Assembly (NCBI RefSeq): GCF_026340255.1
Contig: NZ_JAPEPJ010000001.1
Coordinates: forward strand, 1,178,001 to 1,242,000
Length of the DNA stretch: 64,000 bases
Reading direction: 5' to 3'
Source of the DNA: Streptomyces sp. NBC_01408
Lineage (GTDB): Bacteria; Actinomycetota; Actinomycetes; Streptomycetales; Streptomycetaceae
Each line of letters opens with the position of its first letter. Positions within the stretch are counted from its first letter, which is position 1. The position numbers and the translations under genes are program-made. A model generated the notes under the pieces. It was not told where the DNA came from and ran no database searches. It was given only the letters and a program-made list of their open reading frames with translations. Below are positions 44,084 through 52,353 of the stretch, one piece after another.

Positions 44084-44647
44084 TCAGCTCTCGTCGCCCG
44101 CCGTGACGGCGGCCTTCTTGGCCGTGGTCTTGCGCGCGGTGGTCTTCCGGGCGGCGGGCTTCTCCCCGGCGTCGGCCTCGGCGGACGGCTCCGCGTCGGC
44201 CGCCGTCTCCGGCTTCGGCTCGACGGCCACGGCGATGTCGACGATCTCCTCGGAGACCTCGCCCCGCCAGTGGCGCACGGCCTGCTCGCCGTGCTCGGCG
44301 ACCTTGTCGTAGGTCTCCTTCGCGCGAACGGCGTACTCGGCCGCCACGCCGACCCCGCGCAGCGCCAGGTCCTGCGCGGCTTCCCCAAGCTTCTTCGGGT
44401 CGATCGCGCCGAACACCTCGGCGACCTTGGCGGTGACCGCCTCCTGCGCCTCCTTGGCCTTCTCCTGCACGACCTTCGGGTCGGTGTTCTTCACGGCCTC
44501 GATGCGCGCGGGGGCCTCGGCACGCAGCTGCTCGATGAGCCCGGGCACCTTCTTGGCCTGCTGCACGGCCAGGTCGGCGGTACCGGCGGCGAAGTAGAGC
44601 GGCGTCGGGTCGGTGAGGGTCTTCTTCAGGTCATCGGCGATGGCCAT
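44084..44647 (-). CDS. HbhA-like helical protein with Lys/Ala/Thr tail
   Basis: 187 aa from the ATG at 44647. The N-terminal 110 residues form a long amphipathic helix bundle (IADDLKKTLTDPTPLYFAAGTADLAVQQAKKVPGLIEQL) as in mycobacterial heparin-binding haemagglutinin. The C-terminus is an acidic stretch followed by a basic repeat (KPAARKTTARKTTAKKAA) like the heparin/nucleoid-binding tail of HbhA. In a soil bacterium, adhesion to host glycans is unlikely; membrane or lipid-droplet association is more plausible. Co-directional with the XRE gene 24 bp upstream. Confidence 0.82.
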   Translation of the reverse strand: MAIADDLKKTLTDPTPLYFAAGTADLAVQQAKKVPGLIEQLRAEAPARIEAVKNTDPKVVQEKAKEAQEAVTAKVAEVFGAIDPKKLGEAAQDLALRGVGVAAEYAVRAKETYDKVAEHGEQAVRHWRGEVSEEIVDIAVAVEPKPETAADAEPSAEADAGEKPAARKTTARKTTAKKAAVTAGDES

Positions 44648-44670
44648 GTGGTGGTCCTCCCGGATCAAGT

Positions 44671-45054
44671 TCAGTTCGTCTTCGGCGGCATCTCGTCGGC
44701 GGGCGCGTCGAGCGCGTTCTCCTTGCGGAACGACTCGTAGATCTGGAGCAGCACCTGCTTCTGCCGCTCGTTGATGGTCGGGTCGGCGAGGATGACGGCG
44801 CGCGTCTCCACCTCGTCCCGGTCCCGCTCATCCAGGATCCCGGCCTGCACGTACAGCGTTTCCGCGGAGATCCGCAGCGCCTTGGCCAGCTGCTGCAGGA
44901 TGTCCGCGCTCGGCTTGCGCAGCCCGCGCTCGATCTGGCTCAGGTACGGATTCGACACTCCCGCGGCCTCGGCCAGCTGCCGCAGCGAAAGCTGGGCCTG
45001 CCGCCGCTGCTCGCGGAGGTATTCGCCGAGATTTCCGACGTTGAGCGATGCCAT
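44671..45054 (-). CDS. XRE-family transcriptional regulator (Rv0474-like)
   Basis: 127 aa from the ATG at 45054. The helix-turn-helix is LREQRRQAQLSLRQLAEAAGVSNPYLSQIERGLRKPSADILQQLAKAL (about residues 12-59). The C-terminal 55 residues (VQAGILDERDRDEVETRAVILADPTINERQKQVLLQIYESF) are a conserved dimerisation segment of this actinobacterial subgroup. It heads the HbhA-DUF2516 operon. A perfect 8+8 bp inverted repeat 30 bp before its start codon is the likely autoregulatory operator. Confidence 0.9.
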   Translation of the reverse strand: MASLNVGNLGEYLREQRRQAQLSLRQLAEAAGVSNPYLSQIERGLRKPSADILQQLAKALRISAETLYVQAGILDERDRDEVETRAVILADPTINERQKQVLLQIYESFRKENALDAPADEMPPKTN

Positions 45055-45083
45055 GCCCCGATCCTGCCGCACTCTGCTAACTA

Positions 45084-45103
45084 TTGCAAGCAGACGCTTG
45101 CAA
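45084..45103. promoter_or_regulatory. Perfect operator palindrome upstream of the XRE gene
   Basis: TTGCAAGC (45084-45091), spacer AGAC, GCTTGCAA (45096-45103). It overlaps the expected promoter (TAGTTAGCA on the minus strand just downstream), so binding would repress the XRE-HbhA-DUF2516 operon. The binding protein is inferred from position. Confidence 0.65.
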
Positions 45104-45250
45104 CATCTCCCACCCGGGCGGAGCCGACTCTCCGGGCGGCGCAGACCCTGGACCCCGAGCAGGGTGCCCGGCCGGTCCCGTGGCGGTGATGGCCGGATGT
45201 GACAGAGAGCCGTCATTGCCGTCATGACGCGCCGACGTGACCATGGACGC

Positions 45251-46234
45251 ATGCCCACTCCCCACCGCGTCGTCGTCGCGGTCTTCCCGGACGTCGACCT
45301 GCTCGACGTCACCGGCCCGGCCGAGGTCTTCGCCCTGGCCAACCGGGTGACCGGCGGCGCGGCGGGCTACGCCGTGCGGCTGGCCGGGCCCGGCGCCGAG
45401 CCCGTCGTCACCTCGGCCGGGGTGCGGCTGGTGCCCGACCTGGCCTTCGCCGAGGTGGGGGCCGCGGTGGACACGCTGCTGGTGCCCGGCGCGGTGGACA
45501 TGGGCCCGGACGGCCCGGTGGCCCGGGTCGACGACAGCGTCGTCGAGTGGGTGAAGGCCACGGCCCCGCACGCCCGGCGGGTCGCCTCGGTGTGCGTGGG
45601 CGCGCACCTGCTCGCCGCCGCCGGGCTGCTGGACGGGCGGCGGGCGACCACGCACTGGTCGACCGCCGCGCAGCTCGCGGCCGAGCACCCGCGGGTACGG
45701 GTCGACGCCGACCCGATCTTCGTCCGCTCCGGCCGGGTGTGGACCGGGGCGGGCATCAGCACCTGCATGGACCTGGCGCTCGCCCTGGTGGCCGAGGACC
45801 ACGGCGAGGAAGTGGCCCTGGCCGTGGCCAGGCAGTTGGTGATGTACCTGCGGCGGCAGGGCGGCCAGAGCCAGTTCAGCGTGCCGCTCAGCCGGCCGGC
45901 GGCGGCGCGCAGGGACATCGACGCGCTGCGCGTGTTCATCACCGAGCACCTCGACGAGGATCTGTCGGCGCCCGTACTGGCCGGGCGCATGTGCCTGAGC
46001 GAGCGTCATTTCGCCCGGGTGTTCCGCCAGGAGACCGGCACCAGCCCGGCGTCCTACGTGGAGGCCGCCCGGGTGGAGGCGGCCCGCCGGCTGCTGGAGA
46101 CCACCGACCAGCCGCTGGAACAGATCGCGGCGGCCACCGGGATGGGCTCGGTGGAGACCCTGCACCGCGCCTTCCGCAAACAGATCAACACCACTCCGGC
46201 GTCCTACCGCCGCCGTTTCCGCACCCTTTCCTGA
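45251..46234 (+). CDS. GlxA-family regulator (DJ-1/PfpI domain plus AraC HTH)
   Basis: 327 aa from the ATG at 45251 (45224 is also possible). Residues 1-180 form a DJ-1/PfpI-like domain (VVVAVFPDVDLLDVTGPAEVFALANR, VASVCVGAHLLAAAGLLDGRRATTHW, with Cys at the nucleophile elbow). The C-terminal AraC HTH pair is RVFITEHLDEDLSAPVLAGRMCLSERHFARVFRQETGTSPASYVEAARVEAA...AAATGMGSVETLHRAFRK. It is followed 84 bp later by an isochorismatase-like hydrolase that it probably controls, a recurrent pairing. Confidence 0.92.
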   Translation: MPTPHRVVVAVFPDVDLLDVTGPAEVFALANRVTGGAAGYAVRLAGPGAEPVVTSAGVRLVPDLAFAEVGAAVDTLLVPGAVDMGPDGPVARVDDSVVEWVKATAPHARRVASVCVGAHLLAAAGLLDGRRATTHWSTAAQLAAEHPRVRVDADPIFVRSGRVWTGAGISTCMDLALALVAEDHGEEVALAVARQLVMYLRRQGGQSQFSVPLSRPAAARRDIDALRVFITEHLDEDLSAPVLAGRMCLSERHFARVFRQETGTSPASYVEAARVEAARRLLETTDQPLEQIAAATGMGSVETLHRAFRKQINTTPASYRRRFRTLS

Positions 46235-46318
46235 CCCCCTGGTACGCGAGCCCGCGCGAGCCCCGCCCGTGCGGAGCTCCGTCCTGCCCATCCATCACCC
46301 GAAAGGCACCTTTCCTCC

Positions 46319-46924
46319 ATGAATGCCTCTGCGACCCTGCGTGACGTCATCGGCCTCGACAACACCCTGCCCCGCCTCGGCGAGACCACCCTGATCATGA
46401 TCGATTTCCAGAACACCTACCGCACCGGCGTCATGGCCCTCGAAGGCGCCGAGCCCGCCCTCGCCGCCGGAGCCCGCCTGCTCGCCGCCGCCCGCGCGGC
46501 CGGCACGCCGGTCGTCCACGTCGTCAACGACGGGGGCGAGGGCACCCCGTACGACATCCGCGCCGAGATCGGAGCCATCAGCCCCGAAGTGGCGCCCGCC
46601 GACGGCGAACCGGTCGTGGTCAAGCAGTTCCCCGACTCCTTCCACCGCACCGAACTGGAGAAGACCCTGCGCGAACTGGGCGCCGGACCCGACCTGGTGC
46701 TGGCCGGGTTCATGACCCACATGTGCGTCACCTTCACCGCCCAGGGCGCCTTCCACCTCGGGTACCGGCCCACCGTCGTCGCCGAGGCGACCGCCACCCG
46801 CCCGCTGACCGCACCCGACGGCAGCACCGTGCCCGCCGCCACCCTCCAGACGGGCAGCCTGACCACCATCGCCGACCTGTTCGGCACCGTGGCCCCCACC
46901 GTCGGACACCTCACCCGCAACTGA
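46319..46924 (+). CDS. Isochorismatase-like cysteine hydrolase
   Basis: 201 aa. The triad is visible: Asp in TLIMIDFQNTYRTG (about residue 25), Lys in VVVKQFPDSF (about residue 104) and the Cys of LVLAGFMTHMCVTFTAQGAF (about residue 139), preceded by the G-x-x-T/S pattern with cis-peptide. Members cleave isochorismate or small amides such as nicotinamide. The substrate is unknown, and no siderophore genes adjoin it. It probably belongs to the GlxA-type regulator's target unit. It ends at a long stem structure shared with the opposing gene. Confidence 0.88.
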   Translation: MNASATLRDVIGLDNTLPRLGETTLIMIDFQNTYRTGVMALEGAEPALAAGARLLAAARAAGTPVVHVVNDGGEGTPYDIRAEIGAISPEVAPADGEPVVVKQFPDSFHRTELEKTLRELGAGPDLVLAGFMTHMCVTFTAQGAFHLGYRPTVVAEATATRPLTAPDGSTVPAATLQTGSLTTIADLFGTVAPTVGHLTRN

Positions 46925-46940
46925 GGCCCGCGGGACACCC

Positions 46941-47004
46941 GCTGGACGGGTGAGTCCGAAGTGGCGCCTGCGGGGGTGGTGCCACTGCGGCCTGCCCGTC
47001 CAGC
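46941..47004. terminator. Bidirectional long stem-loop between convergent genes
   Basis: The outer perfect 10-bp stem GCTGGACGGG/CCCGTCCAGC (46941-46950, 46995-47004) encloses an inner GTGGC-CC/GG-GCCAC stem (46961-46968, 46977-46985). It ends at the stop codon of the minus-strand methyltransferase. Confidence 0.7.
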
Positions 47005-47780
47005 TAAGAGGGGTCCGGCCGCACGCTGCCGATCACCACGGTCGCGTACAGCTCCTCCGAGGTGAGCGCCCGCACCGCGAGACCCACCGACGCCAGCGCC
47101 CCGGCGGTCGCCGCGGACTGGCGGGCGCTCGTCTCGATCAGCAGGTGACCGCCCGGGGCCAGCCACGGCCGGGCGCCCGCCGCGACCCTGCGGTGGACGT
47201 CCAGGCCGTCCGCGCCGCCGTCCAGGGACACCAGCGGCTCGTGGTCCCGGGCCTCCGGCGGCATCAGCCCGATCTCCTCCGTCGGCACGTACGGGGCGTT
47301 GACCAGCAGGACGTCGACCCGGCCCCGCAAGGACGCGGGGAGCGGCCCGTACAGGTCGCCCTCCCACACCGCCCCGCCGTACGGGGCCACGTTGCGCCTC
47401 GCGTACGCCAGCGCCGCCGGGTCGATGTCCGCCGCGTGCAGCTCCACCCCGTCCGGCACCCGCGCCGCCACCGCCGCGCCCAACGCCCCCACCCCGCAGC
47501 ACAGGTCGAGCACCACCGCGCCCGGCCGGGTCAGCGCCGCCGCCTGCTCCACCAGGAACTCGGTGCGCCGCCGCGGTACGAAGGCCCCCTCGCCGACCTC
47601 CACGCGCAGCCCGCAGAACTCCGCCCAGCCCACGACGTGTTCCAGCGGTTCACCGGCCACCCGGCGCGCCAGCAGGCCCGCCAGGTGACCGTCGTCCTTG
47701 GCCGCCGAGAGCAGCAGGTCCGCCTCCTCCTCGGCGAAGACGCAGCCGGCCGCGCGCAGGGATTCCACAAGTGACGTCAA
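47004..47780 (-). CDS. PrmC/HemK-like putative protein glutamine methyltransferase
   Basis: 258 aa from a TTG at 47780 with GAGG upstream; GTG 47768 is an alternative. It has an N-terminal helical substrate domain (AEEEADLLLSAAKDDGHLAGLLARRVAGEPLEHVVGWAEF), the linker FVPRRRTEFLV, SAM motif I VLDLCCGVGALGAAVAARV and the catalytic loop VNAPYVPTEEI. The N-P-P-Y of PrmC is N-A-P-Y here, as in a paralogous actinobacterial group, so the substrate may not be release-factor glutamine. The upstream gap is filled by eight 12-bp repeats. Confidence 0.85.
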   Translation of the reverse strand: MTSLVESLRAAGCVFAEEEADLLLSAAKDDGHLAGLLARRVAGEPLEHVVGWAEFCGLRVEVGEGAFVPRRRTEFLVEQAAALTRPGAVVLDLCCGVGALGAAVAARVPDGVELHAADIDPAALAYARRNVAPYGGAVWEGDLYGPLPASLRGRVDVLLVNAPYVPTEEIGLMPPEARDHEPLVSLDGGADGLDVHRRVAAGARPWLAPGGHLLIETSARQSAATAGALASVGLAVRALTSEELYATVVIGSVRPDPS

Positions 47781-47807
47781 ATACCTCAGTCCTCAGATGC
47801 TGCCGGT

Positions 47808-47903
47808 GTTGCTCGTACCGCTGCTCTTACCGCTGCTCGTGCCGCTGCTCGTGCCGCACCTCTTACTGCTCCTCTTACTGCTGCTCGTACGGCTGCTCCT
47901 GCT
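47808..47903. repeat. Eight tandem 12-bp repeats
   Basis: The unit GCTGCTCGTRCC is repeated eight times with substitutions (47808-47819 through 47892-47903) and no indels, filling the gap from the ECF sigma stop codon to the leader of the PrmC-like gene. The bias GCTGCTC/GAGCAGC suggests slippage. No gene is visible. Confidence 0.88.
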
Positions 47904-48776
47904 TCAGTCCAGCACGGTGACGTCGACGCGTTCCAGCCGCTCCGGATCCGCCAGGATGTCGATCGCGACGATACGGCCGCCGCTGACCGTGAAGCCCATG
48001 ACCCCGACCGCCTTGCCTCCCGGAGTGATCGTGACGAGCCCGGGCACCCCGTTGACCAGCGCGGGCCGCGCGTACGGCGCCAGGCGCTGGAAGGTCAGGG
48101 CCTGGCGGGCCACCGCGCCCGCGCCCAGGGCCATCTCGGACAGGTCCACGCGGAGCACGACGTCCGGGTCGAGGACCGAGATCAGGCCCTCGAAGCTGCC
48201 GCCCCGGGCCGCGGTGAGGAAGGCCCCGACGATCTCCTTCTGCCGCCCCGTGTCGGCGTCCGGGGTCGGCGCCCCGCCCTGCACCCGCCGCCGCGCCCGG
48301 CTCGCCAACTGCCGGGCCGCCGCCGGGGTCCGCTCCACGATGGGCGCGATCTCGTCGAAGGGCACCCCGAACATGTCGTGCAGGACGAACGACAGCCGCT
48401 CGGCGGGCGCCAGTTGCTCCAGTACGACGAGCAGCGCCAGCCCCACCGAGTCCGCGAGCAGCACCTCCTGCTCCGGGTCCAGCCCGTCCGGCGGGCTCAG
48501 CAGCGGCTCCGGGAAGCCCACCGGACCGTCGAGGGACTCCTCGCGGCGCGCCTTGCGCGAGCGCAGCTGGTCCAGGCAGACGCGGGCGACGACCGTGGTC
48601 AGCCAGCCCCCCAGGTTCTCGACGGCGCTGGTGTCCGTCCGGTCGAGCCGGAACCAGGCCTCCTGGACGGCGTCCTCCGCCTCGGACAGCGAACCGAGCA
48701 TCCGGTAGGCCACGGCCCGCAGATGCCCGCGCTTCTCCTCGAACCGCGCCGCCAGGTACTCGCTGTCGGTGGTCAT
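47904..48776 (-). CDS. ECF sigma factor with C-terminal SnoaL-like domain (SigJ/ECF41-56 type)
   Basis: 290 aa from the ATG at 48776, with GAGGGGA upstream. Sigma region 2 is LRAVAYRMLGSLSEAEDAVQEAWFRL, and region 4 is LAPAERLSFVLHDMFGVPFDEIAPIVERTPAAARQLASRARRRV. From residue about 180 a SnoaL/NTF2-like domain follows (IVGAFLTAARGGSFEGLISVLDPDVVLRVDLSEM), which in such sigma factors takes the place of a separate anti-sigma and tunes activity. No anti-sigma gene is nearby. It lies downstream of the Eis-like gene on the same strand. Confidence 0.9.
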   Translation of the reverse strand: MTTDSEYLAARFEEKRGHLRAVAYRMLGSLSEAEDAVQEAWFRLDRTDTSAVENLGGWLTTVVARVCLDQLRSRKARREESLDGPVGFPEPLLSPPDGLDPEQEVLLADSVGLALLVVLEQLAPAERLSFVLHDMFGVPFDEIAPIVERTPAAARQLASRARRRVQGGAPTPDADTGRQKEIVGAFLTAARGGSFEGLISVLDPDVVLRVDLSEMALGAGAVARQALTFQRLAPYARPALVNGVPGLVTITPGGKAVGVMGFTVSGGRIVAIDILADPERLERVDVTVLD

Positions 48777-48911
48777 CCCCGGGCTCCCCTCGTCCATGCG
48801 CCGCCACGCCTCTGCGCCGAAACGCCGCTGCACCTCTGTACCTCTGCACCACCCTGACGTACGGCGGCCCGCCGATGTGACAAGAGCCGGAACAGGAAGC
48901 ACAGACGCAGG

Positions 48912-50156
48912 TCAGAAGACGTCCGGGCACCACGGCCGGCGCGCGGTGCGGAACACCGCGTCCGCCAGCGCGACCGCCCCGGGCCGCTCCTCGGCCACCC
49001 GGCCGAGCGCGGCCAGCCGCACCGCGGACTCGTCGCCGAGGTACAGGGAGCCCAGCGCGGCCACGTCCAGCCGCAGGTCCACCGCGTCCCCGGTCCGCGC
49101 GCACGCGCCGGTGCCCGCGTCCAGCCGGTACCTGCCGTCCGCCAGCCCCGCCGCGTCGGTCACCTCCAGTACGAGATCCCCGGGCACGGCGTACGTCCGC
49201 GCACTCAGCGCCGCCTCGACGTCCAGCAGCCGCACCCACAGGAAGTCCGCCGAGGTCAGCGGCCTGGCGGACCGCGGGTCGGGCAGCAGCTGAGGGACGA
49301 GGTCGTCGGGGGCCCGCCCGCCGGTGCGGACCTTCAGCACCCAGTCGATGGAGCACAGGAAGTGCCACAGCGCCCGCTCCGCCTCCGGGGTGACCGCGAT
49401 CAGGTCCTTGACCTGCACGGTGTTCAGCGGGACCTTCGCGTCCGTCCAGTGGTCGTCGGAGGTGTACACGGCCAGCCCGGCCACCTCGCCCTCCGCCGTC
49501 CGGTACACGGCGTGGAATTTGCCCTGGTACGGGCGGTGCGACCACTCCTCCAGCCCGGTCTTCACGCTCCACCAGCGCTCGTCCCGGTCCACCGCCCCGG
49601 GCACGGCCGCCCGTAGCCGCTCGTGCAGTTCCGGGCCCACCCGGCGCAGCTCGGCCGTGTCCACCAGGTCGATCCGCCCGCCGTCCGCGGGCGCCGACCA
49701 GCGCGGGTCCAGCCCGGTGCGCGGTACGTCGATCTCCCACTCAGCGATCGAGGCGGCGGGCCCGTACCCGTACCGCCCGTAGATCGGATACTCGGCGGCG
49801 ATCAGCGTCGACAGCACGTCCCCGCGCTCCCGGGCCGCGGTCAGTTCGGCGGCCATCATCCGGGTCAGCAGACCCTGGCGGCGGTGCGTGGGCAGGACGG
49901 CGACGTTCGAGACGGCGCTGGCCCGAACGGCAGCGCCGCCGGGCACGGTGAGCTCCTGCGCGAAGGAGCGGAAGGTCGCCACGCAGCGGCCCGTCGCGGT
50001 GTCGAAGCCGCCCTGAGTGCGGGCGAGGTCACCGTACTTGGCGCGCAGGGCGACATCGGACTCCGTCGCCCGGGCCGCGGTGAGGAACCCCGTGTTCAGG
50101 GTCGTCATCCACTCGGCGAGTTCGGATTCGGCGATCGGCCGGACGTCAGTACTCAT
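48912..50156 (-). CDS. Eis-like GNAT N-acetyltransferase
   Basis: 414 aa, the length of Eis (enhanced intracellular survival) enzymes. The first GNAT domain has acetyl-CoA motif [23 protein letters not shown] (about residues 82-104) and [21 protein letters not shown], with the general-acid Tyr near residue 125. The second GNAT fold and a C-terminal SCP2-like domain ([24 protein letters not shown]) follow. The chain ends in Phe, whose carboxylate is the catalytic base in M. tuberculosis Eis. It can acetylate aminoglycosides or peptides at several amines. Confidence 0.92.
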   Translation of the reverse strand: MSTDVRPIAESELAEWMTTLNTGFLTAARATESDVALRAKYGDLARTQGGFDTATGRCVATFRSFAQELTVPGGAAVRASAVSNVAVLPTHRRQGLLTRMMAAELTAARERGDVLSTLIAAEYPIYGRYGYGPAASIAEWEIDVPRTGLDPRWSAPADGGRIDLVDTAELRRVGPELHERLRAAVPGAVDRDERWWSVKTGLEEWSHRPYQGKFHAVYRTAEGEVAGLAVYTSDDHWTDAKVPLNTVQVKDLIAVTPEAERALWHFLCSIDWVLKVRTGGRAPDDLVPQLLPDPRSARPLTSADFLWVRLLDVEAALSARTYAVPGDLVLEVTDAAGLADGRYRLDAGTGACARTGDAVDLRLDVAALGSLYLGDESAVRLAALGRVAEERPGAVALADAVFRTARRPWCPDVF

Positions 50157-50210
50157 AGCGGCCCACGCTAATCGGCGCGAGCGCCGCCGTCGCCCGGTTT
50201 TCTCCCCGGC

Positions 50211-50801
50211 TCAGGCCAGCAGGTCGTCCACCTGCGCCTCGCCCTCCCGGTACCGCCGGGTGATCTCCGCAGTGCACTCGTCCACCGTGCGCTGGAGCTG
50301 TTGGCGGCGCCGCGAGACCTGCTGCTCGTACCGCACGAGCCGGGCCATCCCCTCGTACAGCTCGCCGTCCGTACGGGCACCCAGGTCCGACAGCTCCACG
50401 TCGGCCAGCATCTCCGCCGCCAGCAGCCGGTACTCCTCGCTGTGCGGGGTGCCGAGCGTGACGTGCCGGGCGGAGGCGCTGCGGCTGGAGGGGGCGTCCG
50501 CGAGGATCTCCGACAGCCGGTCCACCACCGGGGTCTCGGGGTCGCTGCGCCGGGCGAGCTCGGCGCGCAGGATGTCGATGCGGCCCTGGAGCAGACGGCG
50601 TACGTAGCTCAGGTCGGCCTCGTCGCGCTGCGCGTCGCGGCGCAGCGTACGCAGTTCCGGCAGGCCGAGCGCGGTGGTCGCCGGCCCCGGCTCCTGCGGT
50701 TCGGCGGTGCGCTGCGCGGGCGGTCGTACCGCGGCAGCGACAGCGGACATGGACGACGTGGAAGCGGGTGATGCAGGTACGGAGGTACCAGAAGTATTCA
50801 T
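50211..50801 (-). CDS. rsiG: RsiG, c-di-GMP-dependent anti-sigma factor of WhiG
   Basis: 196 aa from the ATG at 50801. Two long antiparallel helices each carry the c-di-GMP signature E-x3-S-x2-R-x3-Q-x3-[17 protein letters not shown] (helix 1) and [16 protein letters not shown] (helix 2), both exact. In S. venezuelae, RsiG loaded with a c-di-GMP dimer sequesters the sporulation sigma factor WhiG, and falling c-di-GMP releases it. The N-terminal 45 residues are Pro/Ala/Ser-rich and probably disordered. The gene is separate from whiG, as expected. It is divergent from dtd. Confidence 0.93.
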   Translation of the reverse strand: MNTSGTSVPASPASTSSMSAVAAAVRPPAQRTAEPQEPGPATTALGLPELRTLRRDAQRDEADLSYVRRLLQGRIDILRAELARRSDPETPVVDRLSEILADAPSSRSASARHVTLGTPHSEEYRLLAAEMLADVELSDLGARTDGELYEGMARLVRYEQQVSRRRQQLQRTVDECTAEITRRYREGEAQVDDLLA

Positions 50802-50937
50802 ACGAACGAGTCCGTCCCCTCGACCGGTGCGGCGCACCCGCACCGCCTGCGTGCATCGTGCCACTCTCCGTGGCCACCGTGCAGTCCCACTCCACCCGAT
50901 CGGCCCCGGACGGGTGCACGCCTGGTACACAGGTGGT

Positions 50938-51363
50938 ATGCGAGCAGTGGTGCAGAGGGTGGACGGCGCGAGCGTCGTCGTGGGCGGCGAGACCGTGGGC
51001 GAGATCGTCGGCGAGGGGCTGTGCGTCCTGGTCGGGGCGACCCACGACGACACGCCGGAGAAGGCGGCGGTGCTGGCGCGCAAGCTGTGGTCGGTGCGGA
51101 TCCTGGAGGCCGAGAAGTCCTGCAGCGACGTGAACGCGCCGCTGCTGGTGATCTCCCAGTTCACGCTCTACGGCGACGCCCGCAAGGGCCGTCGGCCCAC
51201 GTGGAACGCGGCCGCGCCGGGCCCGGTCGCCGAACCGCTGGTCGACGAGGTCGTCGCGCAGCTGCGGGCGCTGGGCGCGACGGTGGAGACGGGCCGGTTC
51301 GGCGCGGACATGCGGGTCTCGCTCACGAACCACGGCCCGTTCACCATCGTCATCGACGTGTGA
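50938..51363 (+). CDS. dtd: D-aminoacyl-tRNA deacylase
   Basis: 141 aa. Dtd hydrolyses D-amino acids wrongly attached to tRNA. The start [17 protein letters not shown] is typical. The two cross-subunit active-site motifs are S-Q-F-T in [19 protein letters not shown] (about residue 78) and the Gly-cisPro loop near the end in [13 protein letters not shown] (here N-H-G-P-F-T). The length is normal. It is divergent from rsiG and convergent with ygfZ (3-bp gap). Confidence 0.95.
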   Translation: MRAVVQRVDGASVVVGGETVGEIVGEGLCVLVGATHDDTPEKAAVLARKLWSVRILEAEKSCSDVNAPLLVISQFTLYGDARKGRRPTWNAAAPGPVAEPLVDEVVAQLRALGATVETGRFGADMRVSLTNHGPFTIVIDV

Positions 51364-51366
51364 GCC

Positions 51367-52332
51367 CTACGGCGCTACGACGACCTCCTGCGCGGCGGCC
51401 GTCTTCCCCACCAGCAGCGGAGCGTCCACCGGAACGTTCCGCTTGACCAGCGCGAGCGCGATCGGGCCCAGCTCGTGGTGGCGGACCGCGGTGGTCACGA
51501 AGCCCAGCTGGCGGCCCTCCTCCCCGTCGGCGGCGAGCCGGACCGGCGTGCCGTGCGCGGGGAGCAGCACCTCGGAGCCGTCCAGGTGCAGGAAGACCAG
51601 GCGGCGCGGGGGCTTGCCCAGGTTGTGGACGCGGGCGACCGTCTCCTGACCGCGGTAGCAGCCCTTCTGGAGGTGGACGGCGGTGCCGATCCAGCCCAGC
51701 TCGTGCGGGATGGTGCGGTGGTCGGTCTCCAGGCCGAGCCGCGGCCGGTGCGCCTCGACGCGCAGGGCCTCGTAGGCGAGGAGGCCGGCGGCCGGGCCGT
51801 GCGAGGCGGCGAAGGACTCCAGCTCGGCGCGGGGCAGGAAGACGTCACGGCCGTGCGGGGTCTCCCGTACGGCGTGCTCCTTGCCGACCTCGGCGATGGA
51901 GCCGGCCGGCAGGTGCACGACCGCGAAGTCGGCGGTGCGGTCGGCGACTTCGACGCGGTAGAAGAACTTCATGGACTCCAGGTAGGCGATCAGGTCTTCC
52001 TGGGTGCCGGGCTCCACGTGCGCCCAGGTCGTCTCGCCGTCGTCGACGATGTAGAGCGCGTGCTCGATGTGGCCGTTGGCGGAGAGGATCAGCGCTTCGG
52101 TGGCCTGCCCGGCCGGCAGGTCCGTGAGGTGCTGGGTGAGCAGCAGGTGCAGCCAGCTCAGCCGCTCCGGGCCGGAGACGGTGACGACTCCGCGGTGCGA
52201 GAGGTCGACGAAACCGCGGCCGTCCGAGAGGGCGCGCTGTTCGCCGTACAGCTCTCCGTAGTGGGCGGCGACGCCCTCGTCGCGGCCTTCGGCCTGCACG
52301 GCGCCGGGGAGATGGAGCAAAGGGCTGGTCAT
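51367..52332 (-). CDS. ygfZ: Folate-binding Fe-S cluster assembly/repair protein YgfZ
   Basis: 321 aa of the GcvT-like YgfZ/IBA57 family, which binds tetrahydrofolate and supports maturation of some Fe-S enzymes. The diagnostic K-G-C-Y-x-G-Q-E motif is present as LQKGCYRGQETVARV (about residues 219-233), including the functional Cys. The N-terminus DLSHRGVVTVSGPERLSWLHLLLTQHL and the C-terminal barrel VRLAADGEEGRQLGFVTTAV match the family. It lies 21 bp downstream of nur on the same strand, so the two may be co-transcribed. Confidence 0.92.
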   Translation of the reverse strand: MTSPLLHLPGAVQAEGRDEGVAAHYGELYGEQRALSDGRGFVDLSHRGVVTVSGPERLSWLHLLLTQHLTDLPAGQATEALILSANGHIEHALYIVDDGETTWAHVEPGTQEDLIAYLESMKFFYRVEVADRTADFAVVHLPAGSIAEVGKEHAVRETPHGRDVFLPRAELESFAASHGPAAGLLAYEALRVEAHRPRLGLETDHRTIPHELGWIGTAVHLQKGCYRGQETVARVHNLGKPPRRLVFLHLDGSEVLLPAHGTPVRLAADGEEGRQLGFVTTAVRHHELGPIALALVKRNVPVDAPLLVGKTAAAQEVVVAP

Positions 52333-52353
52333 GGGACCAAGACTACGACCCGG

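Noticed and set aside
48036..49740. Long frame spanning the sigma factor and Eis-like genes
   Set aside because: It is a shadow frame; both real genes have full-length family motifs in another frame.
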